Assembly: GCA_032464575.1 (NCBI GenBank)
Contig: JAWDKM010000005.1
Coordinates: forward strand, 1 to 64,000
DNA: 64,000 nucleotides
Source of the DNA: Pontivivens sp032464575
Lineage (GTDB): Bacteria; Pseudomonadota; Alphaproteobacteria; Rhodobacterales; Rhodobacteraceae
Direction of reading: 5' to 3'
In this document: in pieces, positions 51,944 to 59,781 of the stretch
Position numbering within the stretch: the stretch's first letter is position 1
How the letters are laid out: each line of letters opens with the position of its first letter
The notes under the pieces: generated by a model
Databases searched by the model: none
What the model saw: the letters and a program-made list of their open reading frames with translations, nothing else
What the model was told of the DNA's origin: nothing
Made by a program: the position numbers and the translations under genes

Positions 51944-53587
51944 TCAGAGCGTGATGGAGATGTCCCCCAGCCGCTCGGTGAGCTTCACGTTCTCGCGGTA
52001 GTCGATCGGCACCGCGATCAGGCTCGGGCCCGTGTGGGCAAGCGCCGCGTCCAGCTTCTCCCGCAGGTCGGCGGAGCCCTCCACCACCCAGCCTTCCCAG
52101 CCGAACGCCTTGGCAAGGTGCAGCCAGTCGGGGTTGCCGAAGGCGAGATCGGTATGGGAGCCGAATTCGTCGTCCTGCTTCCACTCGATCAGGCCGTAGC
52201 CGCCATCCACCCAGACCATGACGGTGATGTCGGCATCGAGTCGCCGGGCCGTCTCCATCTCCTGCACGTTCATCATCACGTCGCCGTCGCCTGCGATGGC
52301 AAGGATCTTCCCGTCGAAGTCGAACTGCGCTCCGATGGAGCCCGGCAGCGGCATCCCCATCGAGCAGAAGCCGTTGGGGATCAGGCAGGTATTGGGCTCG
52401 TGACACTGGTAGTAGCGCCCGATCCACATCTTGTGCGCACCCACCCCCGACAGGAGCAGGTCCGAGGGGCCCAGCGCGTCGCGGACCTCCCACAGTGCCT
52501 TTTGCGGCTTCACCTTCTCGGCGTCGTCGTCCTTCCACTCGGCGAACTCGGCGAGCATCTTCTCGCGCACCTTGCGCTGATAGGCGAAGTCCCAGTCCGG
52601 CACGCCGTCGCGCTTGGCCCGGTCGGTCAGCCCGCAGATCGCCTCCGCGATGTCGCCCACGCCCTCCACCGCCGGGTGGTAGTTCGCGTCGATCTCCGCC
52701 GGTTCGAAATCGAGATGGACGATCGACTTGTCCGCACCTGCGTTCCACAGTCGCGGCGGGTATTCCACCAGATCGTAGCCGATGCAGATCACCACATCCG
52801 CCCGTTCCACGGCGAGGGCGGGCCAGTCGCGCTGCTGGATCCCGATGGTGAAGAGGCAGCGCGGGTCGTCCATGTCGACCGAGCCCTTGCCCATGAACGT
52901 CTGCAGGACCCCGATCCCCGTGGCATCGACGAAGGCGCGCAGCTCCGCCGAGCACCGCTTCCGGATCGCGCCGTTGCCCGCGATGATGATCGGCTCCTTC
53001 GCGCCGCGGATCGCGTCCCAGGCCTTGTCGAGGATGTGCCCCGAGACCTCCGGCCGCCAGAACCGCCGGGGCTCCAGCGGGGCGGCGTCGACCTCCATCT
53101 TCGCCACGTCCTCGGCCAGCTCCAGGTGTACCGCGCCGGGCTTTTCCTTGCGGGCCAGCCGCACGGCCTTGCGGACCACCTCCGGAATGGTTTCGGGCGA
53201 CAGGATCCCGTGGGACCACTTGGTGACCGAGCGGTACATGTCGACCACGTCCATCACCTGGTGGCTTTCCTTGTGCTGGCGCGTGGTCGCTGCCTGCCCG
53301 GTGATCACGATCAGCGGGGCGCGGTCCATGTTGGCGTCCGCCACGCCGGTCAGCAGGTTCGTCGCCCCGGGCCCTAGCGTGCCGAGGCAGACGCCGGGCT
53401 CCCCGGTCAGCCGCCCGTGCGCCTCCGCCATGAAGGCTGCGCCCTGTTCATGGCGCGTCAGCACGAACTCGATGGAGGAGCCGCGCAGCGACAGCATGAA
53501 GTCGGCGTTCTCCTCGCCCGGCACGCCGAAGATGCGGGTGACGCCCTCGGCCTCCAGGCACTTCACGAAGAGGTCGGAGGCCTTCAT
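51944..53587 (-). CDS. Acetolactate synthase large subunit type, thiamin diphosphate enzyme
   Basis: This TPP enzyme condenses two pyruvates, or a related 2-oxo acid pair, to acetolactate. The 547 residues show the N-terminal TPP Glu in LTRHEQGAAFMAEAHGR, the GTLGPGATNLLTG turn, ITGQAATTRQHKESHQ and the Mg/TPP motif AIAGDGDVMMN about 40 residues before EWKQDDEFG. The short form and lack of a small-subunit gene nearby point to a catabolic or other-purpose enzyme rather than the branched-chain biosynthetic one. ATG 53587 overlaps the dehydrogenase stop by four bases, so the two are coupled. Confidence 0.85.
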   Translation of the reverse strand: MKASDLFVKCLEAEGVTRIFGVPGEENADFMLSLRGSSIEFVLTRHEQGAAFMAEAHGRLTGEPGVCLGTLGPGATNLLTGVADANMDRAPLIVITGQAATTRQHKESHQVMDVVDMYRSVTKWSHGILSPETIPEVVRKAVRLARKEKPGAVHLELAEDVAKMEVDAAPLEPRRFWRPEVSGHILDKAWDAIRGAKEPIIIAGNGAIRKRCSAELRAFVDATGIGVLQTFMGKGSVDMDDPRCLFTIGIQQRDWPALAVERADVVICIGYDLVEYPPRLWNAGADKSIVHLDFEPAEIDANYHPAVEGVGDIAEAICGLTDRAKRDGVPDWDFAYQRKVREKMLAEFAEWKDDDAEKVKPQKALWEVRDALGPSDLLLSGVGAHKMWIGRYYQCHEPNTCLIPNGFCSMGMPLPGSIGAQFDFDGKILAIAGDGDVMMNVQEMETARRLDADITVMVWVDGGYGLIEWKQDDEFGSHTDLAFGNPDWLHLAKAFGWEGWVVEGSADLREKLDAALAHTGPSLIAVPIDYRENVKLTERLGDISITL

Positions 53588-54843
53588 CGGCCGCTCCCGT
53601 TGTGCTCGCACGCGCCGCGCGCCTCCAGCGCCGTGTTCAGCCGCCGCGCCGCGACCGCGTAGGCCGCCGTGCGCAGGTCGCTGTCGAGCTCCTCGGCCAT
53701 GTCGCGCACCGCCGCGGCCCGGTCGCGCATCCGCGTCTCCAGCCGCTCGTTTACCTGATCGTCGGTCGGGAAGTCGCCGGAGCGGCCCGCCACCCATTCC
53801 AGCCAGCTCACGAAGACGCCGCCCGCGTTGGCCAGCACGTCCGGCGCGATCCTGATCCCGCGCTGCCGCAGGATGTCGTCTGCCTCCGGCAGCACCGGGC
53901 CGTTGGCGATCTCCACGATCGCCTTGCAGTCCAGTTCGGAGGCGTTGTCCTCCGTCACCGCGCCGCCGAGAGCGGCCGGGACCAGCACGTCGGTCTCCAC
54001 GCCCAGCACGGCGTCGCTGTCCATTGTCTCGACCCCATCGGCTTCGGCGACGGACCCGCCGCCGTCCTTGGCCTCGTCGAGGGCGTCGAGGTCCAGCCCG
54101 TCCCCGTCGAAGGCCGTGCCGCCGCTGTCGGCGACGGCGACGATTGTCCAGCCGGCCTCCTGCGCGAAGCGGGCGAACCACTTCCCGCCCGACCCGTAGC
54201 CCTGCAGCGCGATCCGCCTGTCGTCCTCGCCGAGGCCCAGCGCCTCGCGCATCTCGTCGAGTGCGAGGAAGGCGCCGCGCCCCGTTGCCGGGGTCCGTCC
54301 GTCAAGGCCGCCGTCGACCGGCGGCTTGCCCGTGATCACGTCGGGCGAATGGCGGTGGTTCATCCAGCCCCACGCCTCGGCGATCCAGCTCATCTCCATC
54401 GGTCCGGTGCCCACATCGGGGGCCGGCACGTCGCGCGCGGGGCCGAAGATATGGGCATAGCGCTCGGCAAAGGCGCGGACCAGCCGTTCCTTTTCCCCGA
54501 TGCTCAGGCTCTTGTAGTCGACGCTCATTCCTCCCTTGCCGCCGCCGAAGGGCAGGTGCATCAGCGCGCATTTCACCATCATCCAGAAGGCGAGCGTCTG
54601 CACCTCGTCGGCATTGGTGGACGGGTGGAAGCGCAGGCCGCCCTTCGTCGGCCCGAGCAGATCGTCGTAGCGGCAGCGCCACGCCTTCACCATCTCGAGC
54701 TGCCCGTCGTCGCGGCGCAGCGGGATCGAGGCCGCAAGCGTTTCCTTGGGGTATTTCAGGCTCTCGAAGAGGTCCGGCGCCACTCCCGCCTTCTCCGCCG
54801 CGTCGAACAGGCGCTGCCGCGCGTCGCTGAGCTGATCACCCAT
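53584..54843 (-). CDS. Glu/Leu/Phe/Val dehydrogenase family protein
   Basis: This is an oxidative amino acid deaminase, probably a glutamate dehydrogenase. The 419 residues contain the substrate Lys loop MHLPFGGGKGGMSVD, DVPAPDVGTGPMEM with its catalytic Asp, the Rossmann turn LQGYGSGGKWFARF and VEIANGPVLPEADDIL. Around residues 245-265 there is an Asp-rich insertion (FDGDGLDLDALDEAKDGGG). It is first in the operon with the acetolactate synthase. That partner suggests a route between glutamate nitrogen and pyruvate carbon, which is inferred. Its exact substrate cannot be told. Confidence 0.88.
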   Translation of the reverse strand: MGDQLSDARQRLFDAAEKAGVAPDLFESLKYPKETLAASIPLRRDDGQLEMVKAWRCRYDDLLGPTKGGLRFHPSTNADEVQTLAFWMMVKCALMHLPFGGGKGGMSVDYKSLSIGEKERLVRAFAERYAHIFGPARDVPAPDVGTGPMEMSWIAEAWGWMNHRHSPDVITGKPPVDGGLDGRTPATGRGAFLALDEMREALGLGEDDRRIALQGYGSGGKWFARFAQEAGWTIVAVADSGGTAFDGDGLDLDALDEAKDGGGSVAEADGVETMDSDAVLGVETDVLVPAALGGAVTEDNASELDCKAIVEIANGPVLPEADDILRQRGIRIAPDVLANAGGVFVSWLEWVAGRSGDFPTDDQVNERLETRMRDRAAAVRDMAEELDSDLRTAAYAVAARRLNTALEARGACEHNGSGR

Positions 54844-55072
54844 GAAAAACCCTCCGTCAGATCAATGTCCGCGGAAGGATGGAGCGCAGGGTCCGGGCTT
54901 CAAGCGAACCGGATGGCGCGTGGCGCAGATCGGCCCGCAGCGCATCATCTCCGGCCGACACACCCCACCGCTCGGGCCACAGGGCCGGGACCGTTCCACA
55001 ACGCAGCGCCCGGTATCGAAAGACCCCGGATCAGGTCCGGGTGGTATCGCACCGAAGAACCGCCCGCGACCC
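54844..55072. other. Intergenic region upstream of the dehydrogenase
   Basis: The 229 bases have no gene. They contain the CCCGGA/TCCGGG hairpin at 55025-55041, close to the DUF4279 stop, and the leftward promoter of the dehydrogenase operon. Nothing else is clear. Confidence 0.4.
55025..55041. repeat. CCCGGA/TCCGGG hairpin element
   Basis: Six-base perfect arms around the loop TCAGG (the reverse complement of the CCTGA loop at 27288) lie 32 bases beyond the DUF4279 stop. This is the third copy of the family in the window. Confidence 0.55.
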
Positions 55073-55501
55073 TCAGCAACCGGAAGACCCGACGCTCCCC
55101 TCACCCTCGACGGCATCGTAGATATCGAACGCCAGCTCGAGCCCCCGCTCCCCCAGCATCCGGGACGTCGCTGCGGACAGGTACGCCATGTCGTTGCCAC
55201 TGCGCATGAAGAGCCCGCAGAACACGTCGCAGCGATACCGGGCGTTCAGCGTGCGCCAGATGGAGAGATCGGACGTCACCCGACCCAGCAACCCGGCCAC
55301 CTGCCCGTCCAGATCTCCACCCGGCCGCTCCGCCACCCTCAGCTGCCAGGACCCCGTCCTCGCAACCGTCGCCGGCCCCCGTCCAACATCGCCCTTTCGC
55401 CGGGCACGCGATGGCGCGCATCCAAGCAGCTCAGTCACCTCGTCGGGATCCAGATCATCCCCCCGGAACCGGAGCGCCGCCGTGGTTGAGGCGAGCGGCA
55501 T
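55073..55501 (-). CDS. DUF4279 domain protein
   Basis: The 142 residues fit the DUF4279 pattern: an opening RFRGDDLDPDEVTELLGCAP, a middle GSWQLRVAE and DLDGQVAGLLG, then YRCDVFCGLFMRSGN and an ERGLELAFDIYDAVE ending. Members are small soluble proteins with no assigned role. No signal peptide or helix is seen. It stands alone between the dehydrogenase and tautomerase genes. Confidence 0.8.
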   Translation of the reverse strand: MPLASTTAALRFRGDDLDPDEVTELLGCAPSRARRKGDVGRGPATVARTGSWQLRVAERPGGDLDGQVAGLLGRVTSDLSIWRTLNARYRCDVFCGLFMRSGNDMAYLSAATSRMLGERGLELAFDIYDAVEGEGSVGSSGC

Positions 55502-55581
55502 CAGCGCGGCCTCCGACCCGGACCGGATCGACCCGCATGTCCGACGCTCCGGCGCCCGGCCTTCCGATCCGCGACCAAATC

Positions 55582-55971
55582 CTAGAGCCCCAGCACCGTC
55601 TTCACCGAACCCGCCGCGCTGAAGGACCAGTCCGCCGGGCCGTTCTCGACGAGGAACAGGATCACGTTCCCCGGTGCGACGCCGAGACCTTCGAGCCGCT
55701 GCCGGATATCGACATGCAGCGCCTCCTTCTGCGCCTCGCTCCGCCCGGCCAGAAGCGTGATCTCGATCACCACCGTCGCCGCCGGGTCGCGCTCGCCCAG
55801 AAAGGTCGGGTGCACGATCATGTCCTCCGCCGCATAGCGCGCGATGAGGCAGAAGTTATCGTCAGGACTTACGCCGCAGGTCTCCACCAGGCTGAGATGC
55901 AGCGCCTCACCCACGGCACGGCCGAGCTCCGGCGGCATGCCCGCGGGCACATGAAGTTTGCTCAACGGCAT
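55582..55971 (-). CDS. Tautomerase family protein
   Basis: The 129 residues belong to the 4-oxalocrotonate tautomerase superfamily. After Met removal the N-terminus is Pro (MPLSKLHVP), the expected catalytic base. The chain is about twice the short 4-OT form, with two beta-alpha-beta halves (about 1-60 and 65-129). The ENGPADWSFSAAG end is typical of the DmpI/longer type. The substrate is unknown. Between its start and the ubiK gene lies a minus-strand terminator. Confidence 0.82.
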   Translation of the reverse strand: MPLSKLHVPAGMPPELGRAVGEALHLSLVETCGVSPDDNFCLIARYAAEDMIVHPTFLGERDPAATVVIEITLLAGRSEAQKEALHVDIRQRLEGLGVAPGNVILFLVENGPADWSFSAAGSVKTVLGL

Positions 55972-55992
55972 CGGCCCCTCCCCTTACACACG

Positions 55993-56016
55993 AAAAAGGG
56001 GCGCGTCCCGCCCCTT
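55993..56016 (-). terminator. Terminator of ubiK
   Basis: AAGGGGCG (55996-56003) and CGCCCCTT (56009-56016) form a perfect stem with a five-base loop. Read leftward the stem is followed by TTTTTCG. It lies 42 bases beyond the ubiK stop, a good rho-independent signal. Confidence 0.75.
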
Positions 56017-56023
56017 CATCTTT

Positions 56024-56047
56024 CCCGAAAATACGCCCGCCGGAGGC
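56024..56047. repeat. GCCCGCCGGAGGC-type intergenic element
   Basis: The sequence at 56024-56047 (CCCGAAAATACG, then CCCGCCGGAGGC) resembles one arm of the hairpin at 31999-32062 but lacks an obvious partner arm. It lies just after the ubiK stop. Confidence 0.5.
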
Positions 56048-56057
56048 GGTCCGGACC

Positions 56058-56303
56058 TCAGCCTGCCTTGCCCTCCAGCGCCGCGATGCGCGCCTTCAGC
56101 GCCTCGTTCTCCTCGCGGGCCTTCTGGGCCATGGCGCGCACGGCATCGAACTCCTCGCGCGTCACGAGGTCCCGGTCGGCGAGCCAGCGGTCCATCATGC
56201 CCTTCATGGCGTTCTCCGCCTCGGTCCGGGCGCCCTGGGCCACGCCCATCGCGTTGGTCATGAGCTGGCTGATGTCGTCGAGGACGCGGTTGCGGGTCTG
56301 CAT
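56058..56303 (-). CDS. ubiK: Ubiquinone biosynthesis accessory factor UbiK
   Basis: This small coiled-coil protein, also called BMFP, helps assemble the ubiquinone-making complex at the membrane. The predicted 81 residues have an amphipathic start (MQTRNRVLDDISQLMTNA) and a heptad-rich C-terminal helix with the family REEFDAVRAMAQKAREENEA stretch. The frame is open 72 codons further upstream, but that part looks non-coding. ATG 56303 is the family-like start. It is monocistronic with its own terminator. Confidence 0.88.
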   Translation of the reverse strand: MQTRNRVLDDISQLMTNAMGVAQGARTEAENAMKGMMDRWLADRDLVTREEFDAVRAMAQKAREENEALKARIAALEGKAG

Positions 56304-56431
56304 GTCAGTCACTCCTGTCAAAGGCCCTCGTCTCAGAGGCTTGTGAAGGATATGGGCGGCCGCGCGGGCAGAGGCAAGCGTGCGATCGGGCGCAGGGAGA
56401 GGCTGACGCGCCCCGCCCGCGATGATCGCCT

Positions 56432-56454
56432 GCCCCCACATCAGATGTGGGGGC
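56432..56454. promoter_or_regulatory. Hairpin before the 56459 gene start
   Basis: GCCCCCACAT (56432-56441) pairs perfectly with ATGTGGGGGC (56445-56454) around a three-base loop. It ends five bases before the ATG at 56459 and so covers the region where the ribosome would bind. This could repress translation or be a dispersed palindrome. Confidence 0.5.
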
Positions 56455-56458
56455 GTCG

Positions 56459-56947
56459 ATGCACATCTCGGTCCTGGCGGTCTGCACGCTTGCGGCCACC
56501 GCCCGGACGGCCTCGTCATTTGACGAGACGATCCAGAGCTGCACCTTCGAGGGCGGGCGCAACACGGTGCTGATCTGCCTCGACGATGGTCTCGTCACCT
56601 ACGACTACGGCCCGACGGGCGGCCCGCCGGAGCTGTCCCTGTCCGTCCCCATCGAGGACGCCGACTACCGCCCGTGGCCCGGCACCGGCTCGACCGTATG
56701 GGAGATGGTCACCTTCTACGACGAGGCCTACGCCTATCGTGTCGCGGCAGGCTTTCACAACTTGCGCGCGGGCGAGGACACGCCGCGCCCGCTCTTCGGC
56801 TCGATCGATGTCACGTATGAAGGCGACCCGATCGCCGTGCTCGAATGCGATGCGGGATCGGTGCAGTGGGGCTATGGCAACGGCGGCCTCCATGGCGCGA
56901 AGACCGCGGCGGGACTGTGCTGGGCCGGCCATCCCGATTTCACCTGA
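56459..56947 (+). CDS. Probable secreted protein of unknown function
   Basis: The 162 residues start with a weak signal-like segment (MHISVLAVCTLAATARTASS). There are four Cys later (SCTF, LICLDD, ECDAG, GLCWAG), which could form two disulfides. No family is recognised. A GTG four codons upstream is an alternative start. The gene is divergent from ubiK, and the strong hairpin at 56432-56454 precedes it. lgt begins 120 bases after its stop. Confidence 0.65.
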   Translation: MHISVLAVCTLAATARTASSFDETIQSCTFEGGRNTVLICLDDGLVTYDYGPTGGPPELSLSVPIEDADYRPWPGTGSTVWEMVTFYDEAYAYRVAAGFHNLRAGEDTPRPLFGSIDVTYEGDPIAVLECDAGSVQWGYGNGGLHGAKTAAGLCWAGHPDFT

Positions 56948-57067
56948 CGGCCCTGCGCGGACTGACATCCGCATCGCGGGGCCGACCATGTTCCCTTTCC
57001 GGGCGGCGCGCTATATGCGGAACCGGTCGCCCCGCACCATGCCGCACCGGAAAAGAGACCGCGCATC

Positions 57068-57967
57068 ATGCCTTTCCCCGACATCGACCCGGTGGCCCTG
57101 CGCCTGCCCTTCGAGATCTTCGGCATCGAGCTCGCCCTGCGCTGGTACGCGCTCGCCTATATCGCGGGGATTCTCCTGGGCTGGTGGCTCGCGGTGCGCC
57201 TCCTGAAACGCGACAGGCTCTGGGGCAGCGCCGGCGCACCGATGGAACCCAAGCTCGCGGAGGATTTCCTCACCTGGATCATCATCGGCATCATCGCGGG
57301 CGGGCGGCTCGGCTTCGTGATCTTCTACCAGCCGGGCTACTACCTCGCGAACCCGCTGGAGATCCCGCAGGTCTGGGACGGCGGCATGGCCTTCCATGGC
57401 GGTTTCCTTGGCGTCGTCCTCGCCATCGCCATCTTCTGCTGGCGGCACGGCCTGCGGCTCTGGTCCGTGGCGGACATGGTGGCGGTGGTCACACCCATCG
57501 GCATCTTCTTCGGCCGCATCGCGAACTTCATCAACGGCGAGCTCTGGGGCCGGCCGACCACGGTGCCCTGGGGCGTCGCCTTCCCCGATCCGCGCGCACA
57601 GGCCTGCCCCGATTTCTGGACCGAGGCGTGCCTGCGCCATCCCTCCCAACTCTACGAGGCGGCTCTCGAAGGGCTGGTCCTCTTCGCCGTGCTCTGCTGG
57701 GCGGTCTGGATCGGCCGCCGCCTCGCGCAGCCCGGCTACATCGCCGGGCTCTTCTTCATCGGCTACGGTCTGGGGCGCTTCATCGTGGAGTTCTTCCGCC
57801 AGGGCGACGCGCAATTCGTGAGCGAGGCCAATCCCTTCGGCCAGATCATCCGCTTCGGGGAGAGCGCGTGGGCCGGCCTCTCCATGGGTCAGCTCCTGTC
57901 ACTGCCGATGATCGTCGTGGGCCTCGCCCTCCTCGTCTGGGCCACGCGGAGGAGCCGCCCCGCGTGA
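57068..57967 (+). CDS. lgt: Prolipoprotein diacylglyceryl transferase
   Basis: It adds the diacylglyceryl group to the Cys of lipoprotein precursors in the inner membrane. The 299 residues have seven hydrophobic segments. The family signature is IFFGRIANFINGELWGRPT near residue 155, with the catalytic Arg in GRIANF. RWYALAYIAGILLGWWL and HPSQLYEA are also typical, and GLGRFIVEFFR lies near the end. Its stop overlaps the methyltransferase start by three bases (GTGA). The lipoprotein encoded at 60902 is a potential substrate. Confidence 0.95.
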   Translation: MPFPDIDPVALRLPFEIFGIELALRWYALAYIAGILLGWWLAVRLLKRDRLWGSAGAPMEPKLAEDFLTWIIIGIIAGGRLGFVIFYQPGYYLANPLEIPQVWDGGMAFHGGFLGVVLAIAIFCWRHGLRLWSVADMVAVVTPIGIFFGRIANFINGELWGRPTTVPWGVAFPDPRAQACPDFWTEACLRHPSQLYEAALEGLVLFAVLCWAVWIGRRLAQPGYIAGLFFIGYGLGRFIVEFFRQGDAQFVSEANPFGQIIRFGESAWAGLSMGQLLSLPMIVVGLALLVWATRRSRPA

Positions 57968-58971
57968 GCCCCCTCACCGACATCCTCCGCCGCCAGATCG
58001 CCCAGACCGGCCCGCTGACCGTCGCGGAGTTCATGCAGGCCGCCCTCCAGCATCCGGAGCACGGCTACTACATCACCCGCGATCCGCTCGGCACGGGCGG
58101 CGATTTCACCACCGCACCGGAGGTCCACCAGATCTTCGGCGAGATGATCGGGCTCTGGCTCGCGCAGGTCCGGATGGACCGCGGTCCGGCGACACTGGTC
58201 GAGCTCGGCCCCGGCCGCGGCACGCTCATGGCCGATATCCTGCGCGTCTGGCGGCAGCTCGGGCTGGAGGCGGACATCATCCTCGTCGAGACCTCGCCCG
58301 CCCTGCGCGCCCGCCAACGTGAGACCCTCGGCGACGTCCGCTGGGTCGACCGGGTCGAGGATCTGCCGGCGGGCCCCCTCCTCCTGATCGCCAACGAGTT
58401 CTTCGACGCGCTGCCCATCCGCCAGTTCGTCCGCAGGCAAGGCGCATGGGCCGAGCGGGTCGTCGGCCTCGACGGCGAGACGCTCACCTTCGGCCTCAAG
58501 GCCCCGCAGCCGCAGCCCCAGCTCGACCGCCTGTTCCCCGGCACGCCCGAGGACACGCTTGTCGAATGGTGCCCCGCCGCCGCTCCGATCCTGCAACACC
58601 TCGCGCCAAAGCTCACGGCGGCGCTCCTCATCGACTACGGCGCGTGGGACGGGACGGGGGACACGCTGCAGGCCCTCCAAGACCATCAGCCCGTCGATCC
58701 GCTCGCGGCACCAGGGACCGCCGACCTCACCGCCCACGTCAACTTCTCCCACCTCGCCACGGCCGCTGGCCTGCCGCGCGCCTTCGACACGCAGGGCGCG
58801 CTCCTCGAACGGCTCGGCATCACCGCCCGCGCGCGGGCCCTCGCGCCGAAGGACCCCGGCATCGCCGCCGCGCATCGGCGGCTTGTGCACCCGGGCGAAA
58901 TGGGCACACTCTTCAAGGTGCTGGCCCTCGCACCGCCCGGTCCGCCCCTTCCGGGCTTCGCAGCCGGTTGA
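57964..58971 (+). CDS. MidA/NDUFAF7-type SAM-dependent methyltransferase
   Basis: This class I methyltransferase is of the family that includes the human complex I assembly factor NDUFAF7. The 335 residues contain GYYITRDPLGTGGDFTTAPE near the start, the SAM-binding LVELGPGRGTLMADILR, LLIANEFFDALPIRQ and the C-terminal PGEMGTLFKVLAL. The start is GTG 57964, overlapping the lgt stop. By family it may methylate an Arg of a respiratory complex I subunit. That role here is inferred. An open upstream extension was rejected. Confidence 0.9.
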   Translation: MSPLTDILRRQIAQTGPLTVAEFMQAALQHPEHGYYITRDPLGTGGDFTTAPEVHQIFGEMIGLWLAQVRMDRGPATLVELGPGRGTLMADILRVWRQLGLEADIILVETSPALRARQRETLGDVRWVDRVEDLPAGPLLLIANEFFDALPIRQFVRRQGAWAERVVGLDGETLTFGLKAPQPQPQLDRLFPGTPEDTLVEWCPAAAPILQHLAPKLTAALLIDYGAWDGTGDTLQALQDHQPVDPLAAPGTADLTAHVNFSHLATAAGLPRAFDTQGALLERLGITARARALAPKDPGIAAAHRRLVHPGEMGTLFKVLALAPPGPPLPGFAAG

Positions 58972-59025
58972 CGGACGCGTCCCACCTGCGCTTACAAGGG
59001 GAAAAGCGCACGCCGGACAAGTAGC

Positions 59026-59781
59026 ATGACCCTCGAGATCCTCGCCTCCGACCTGTTGTCAGATGTCCGCCACGGGTTCTTCACCCGGCGCGGCGGCGCA
59101 TCTTCGGGCATCTTCGCGGGGCTGAACTGCGGCCCGGGCTCGTCGGATCAGTCCGAGGCCGTGCGCATCAACCGCGCCCGCGTGGCCGACGCGATGGACG
59201 TGCCGGAGGACCGGCTCGTCAGCCTCGCGCAGGTCCATTCGCCCGACGTCGTCACCCTCGACAGCCCGTTCGAGAATCGCCCGCAGGCCGACGCAATGGT
59301 CACGGCCGTGCCTGATCTCGTCCTCGGCATCCTCACCGCCGACTGCGCCCCGGTCCTGCTCGCCGACGGCGAGGCGGGCGTGGTCGGCGCGGCCCATGCG
59401 GGCTGGAAAGGTGCACTCGGCGGCGTGTTGGAGGCGACGGTCGGCGCCATGGAACGGCTCGGCGCCCGGCCCGACGCGATCCGCGCCACGGTCGGCCCCA
59501 CGATCAGCCAGCGCAATTACGAGGTCGGCCAGGACTTCATGGAACGCTTCGTGGATGAGGATACCGTCCATTCCCGCTTCTTCGCGGGCGGCCGCGAGCC
59601 GGACAAGGTGCAGTTCGACCTGCCGGGCTTCGTGCTGCACCGCCTCCGCTCCATCGGGGTGGACGCCGAATGGACCGGGCACTGCACCTATGCCGAGCCC
59701 GACCGCTTCTACTCCTACCGCCGCGCCACCCATCTGGGCGAGGCCGACTACGGCAGGCTGATCGCCTGCATCCGCCTGTGA
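59026..59781 (+). CDS. pgeF: Peptidoglycan editing factor PgeF (multicopper-type polyphenol oxidase fold)
   Basis: This cytosolic enzyme removes wrongly incorporated amino acids from peptidoglycan precursors, as shown for the family. Its older name is laccase domain protein YfiH. The 251 residues have metal-binding residues in QVHSPDVV, LTADCAPVLL and GAAHAGWKGAL, the three canonical His/Cys/His positions. GHCTYAEPDRFYSYRR ends the domain. The stop overlaps the GTG of the next gene by three bases. The lgt, methyltransferase, pgeF order suggests one envelope-linked operon. Confidence 0.92.
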   Translation: MTLEILASDLLSDVRHGFFTRRGGASSGIFAGLNCGPGSSDQSEAVRINRARVADAMDVPEDRLVSLAQVHSPDVVTLDSPFENRPQADAMVTAVPDLVLGILTADCAPVLLADGEAGVVGAAHAGWKGALGGVLEATVGAMERLGARPDAIRATVGPTISQRNYEVGQDFMERFVDEDTVHSRFFAGGREPDKVQFDLPGFVLHRLRSIGVDAEWTGHCTYAEPDRFYSYRRATHLGEADYGRLIACIRL

